Assembly: GCA_016703765.1 (NCBI GenBank)
Contig: JADJBL010000003.1
Location: forward strand, 1-64,000
Length of the DNA: 64,000 nucleotides
Origin: Saprospirales bacterium
GTDB taxonomy: Bacteria > Bacteroidota > Bacteroidia > Chitinophagales > Saprospiraceae
Reading direction: 5' to 3'
This document shows, piece by piece, positions 62,407-64,000 of the stretch. Under the pieces are notes generated by a model that worked only from the letters and a program-made list of their open reading frames with translations, was not told the origin of the DNA and did not search any database. The position numbers were made by a program, and so were the translations under genes. Numbering within the stretch: the stretch's first letter is position 1; each line of letters opens with the position of its first letter.

Positions 62407-64000
62407 TCACCATTTTATCCCTATGGAAATATTGGCGTTCCTCCCGTCGGATGGCCAGATGCCGGGTCCGGGGTAGAAGGAAGGCCGTTTGGTAAAATAG
62501 CTAATATCGGCCACATTGTTGAGGTTGAACCGGACCAGGATATGGGGCGCGATCCTCCAGGAGGCATTGATATCGACCAGGCCGTATGCCGGCACGATGC
62601 CCACCGACCCATTGGCGGATGGTTTTTCGGTATTGAGCGGGTCGGCAAAGGTTTCGCCGGTATAGCTGTAGAGGCCCGAAACGCTGAGCGTCTTATACCG
62701 AAGGGTGATCCCATTGCGGGAGATCAGGCCGGGCACGCTTTCCACTTTGTTGCCGTCGATGTCCCTGTTCTCGTTTCCGACGCGGACGACGGCGTCGTGG
62801 TAGCGGGCGTCGAACAAAGCCGTGGAAGTAAAAAAGGAGCAACGGAGGCTTCGGCTGATCTGAAAACCCGTATTCTCGAACATTTCGGCCCCGTGGGTGA
62901 CCGAGTTGCCAATATTCGTGCGCAAAATGTAGAAGACGCTGTCCTCTTCGAAGGTGATATTGCCCAGGCGATTGTTATAGACCAGCCGGAATACGCCCGC
63001 ATCCCAGCGGAAATTGCCGGCCGTGCCCCGGATACCTGCCTCCATATTATAGCCTTTGGCATCTTCCAGGTTTTTGTCCGCTACCTCGTAGATCGAGCCA
63101 GGCACGATATCCTTGAAGATCACCGGGCGGTATGCCTGCGAAAAGCCCGCATAGACGTTGATCAGCTCGTCGATCCGGTAATTTCCGTTCAATCCGAAAA
63201 GCGGAAAATGATGGACGATGGAATTGGGAATCTCTCCTCATCCGGCAGGTAGGTAATGATGCCCGACATCCTTGATTCTCCCATCGCCACCCGGGCCCCC
63301 GGGGTGAGGGAGAGCCTGGGCGTGATTTGGAAGAGGTTTTCGGCAAAAAAGGCGATGTTTTGGGTTTTGAAGTGAATATCCCTGCCCCAGCCGGTCTGGG
63401 AAAGAGAGGTCGAGTCCGTGCCGAGGTACCTTTCCCGATCTGATTTCGATGGAGGTCGTTGTTGAAGTATTGAGCCCCTGCTGCCAGGGTGGCACTTATT
63501 TTCCCGATAGAATATCCCTGCAGGAAGCGAAGCTCCGAGGTGTAGCTGTTGAATTGGTCGATGTCCACCTGGCGGGTGGCGTAGCTCAGGCTGAGGGGGT
63601 CGATGGCGTCCACTACGTTGGCGGGTTTGTCGAACTGCACGCTGCGCCTTTCGCCCAGCACGGCGGAGGCCGTCCAGTAAAGGCTCGACCTTTCGCCGAT
63701 CTTCCATTCCGCGCTCAGGGAGGGGACGTAGATCTCCGGGTTGAAATAATTGCGCGAACGGGTCGCCTGCCTGGGGTTTTCCTGGAACATGCTGTCGGTG
63801 AGCGGCCCGGGAATCTGGTAGATGTAATTCGAGCGCCCCAGTTCGGCGGTGAGGATGAGCCGGCTTGAAGGGAGGAACTTCAGCACGATCCCCTGCCCGT
63901 CGTAATCGCTTCGGCTGTTTTCCCGGTAGCCGTCGGAGACCCGCTTGCTGTAATAGGCATAGTATTGCAGCTTGCCGACCTTCCCGCCCAGGGCGTTGTA
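62407..64000 (-). CDS. FecA-like TonB-dependent receptor, C-terminal part, cut by window end
   Basis: The minus strand encodes a TonB receptor barrel: FKDIVPGSIYEVADKNLEDAKGYNMEAGIRG, NNRLGNITFEEDSVFYILRTNIGNSVTHGAEMF, and LSVSGLYSYTGETFADPLNTEKPSANGSVGIVPAYGLVDINASW, ending NANISIGIKW at stop 62407. The C-terminal residue is W rather than F. Upstream frames (63886-63047, including DPLSLSYATRQVDIDQFNSYTSELRF) join with one or two frame shifts near 63430 and 63200. The plug domain and TonB box are beyond base 64000. It lies eight bases from the antiporter start. Confidence 0.75.

Overview
The window looks like a chromosomal contig from a GC-rich member of the Bacteroidota, most likely class Saprospiria (Lewinella/Haliscomenobacter-like); the class is an inference, the phylum is well supported. 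Evidence: repeated promoter boxes of the Bacteroidota form TAnnTTTG upstream of genes (ugd, acn, relA, purA, tetR); a type IX secretion gene (porQ); secreted proteins with type IX sorting or gliding-motility C-termini; an ECF sigma factor beside an inner-membrane/beta-barrel protein; many Bacteroidota-type lipoproteins; and a FecA-like TonB receptor.

Layout. 1-4.5 kb: two response-regulator remnants flank a broken CheB-CheR-PAS-histidine kinase, all minus strand and AT-richer than the rest. 4.6-6.8 kb: three eroded toxin-antitoxin pairs (DUF433/DUF5615, HEPN/MNT, RelE-like plus antitoxin). 7-20 kb: tRNA-Asn, a PfkB kinase, rlmN, a sensor kinase, ugd, a MORN-type lipoprotein, porQ, an ECF sigma factor with its partner, mscL, and aconitase divergent from a ScfR/RamB-like regulator. 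20.3-23.7 kb: a five-gene operon of two cytochrome c lipoproteins, an OB-fold protein, a DUF5777 barrel and a YceI protein. 24-25.6 kb: a three-gene membrane-protein set divergent from a TetR regulator, with a perfect palindrome between the two promoters. 25.6-32.7 kb: a sulfotransferase, a triple palindromic repeat and an eight-gene unidirectional set of exported proteins (DUF1549-like lipoprotein, lipoprotein, Tat-exported DUF1501 protein, cytochrome lipoprotein, intradiol-dioxygenase-like lipoprotein, SIMPL protein and others) resembling planctomycete-type surface modules. 32.8-38 kb: a small helical protein, an HNH nuclease and truA (first copy), then lolA, a fragmented type IX cargo and a second truA.

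37-54 kb is intact core: tig-clpP-clpX-truA, tRNA-Leu, then a long co-directional run rel/spoT-fur-purA-dpp4-ybjQ-smpB-feoA-feoB, a porin, a glucosaminidase-LysM protein, and an S24 repressor divergent from parA. 55-64 kb: the parA partner, a secreted cytochrome/copper-monooxygenase-like protein, a GNAT enzyme, a PAP2 phosphatase, a phenylacetate-CoA ligase with an internal gap, a cation/proton antiporter with a UspA-like tail, and a TonB receptor running off the end.

Caution on quality: frameshifts cluster at 1-6.8, 33-37 and 56-64 kb and hit housekeeping genes too (lolA, antiporter). A 36-base G run at 10.6 kb looks like a sequencing artefact. Many of the broken genes may therefore be assembly errors rather than real pseudogenes.

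The best candidates for undescribed biology are the eight-gene exported module, the helical protein/HNH pair coupled to truA, the triple palindrome, the interleaved inverted repeats upstream of rlmN, and the copper-monooxygenase-like cytochrome fusion.
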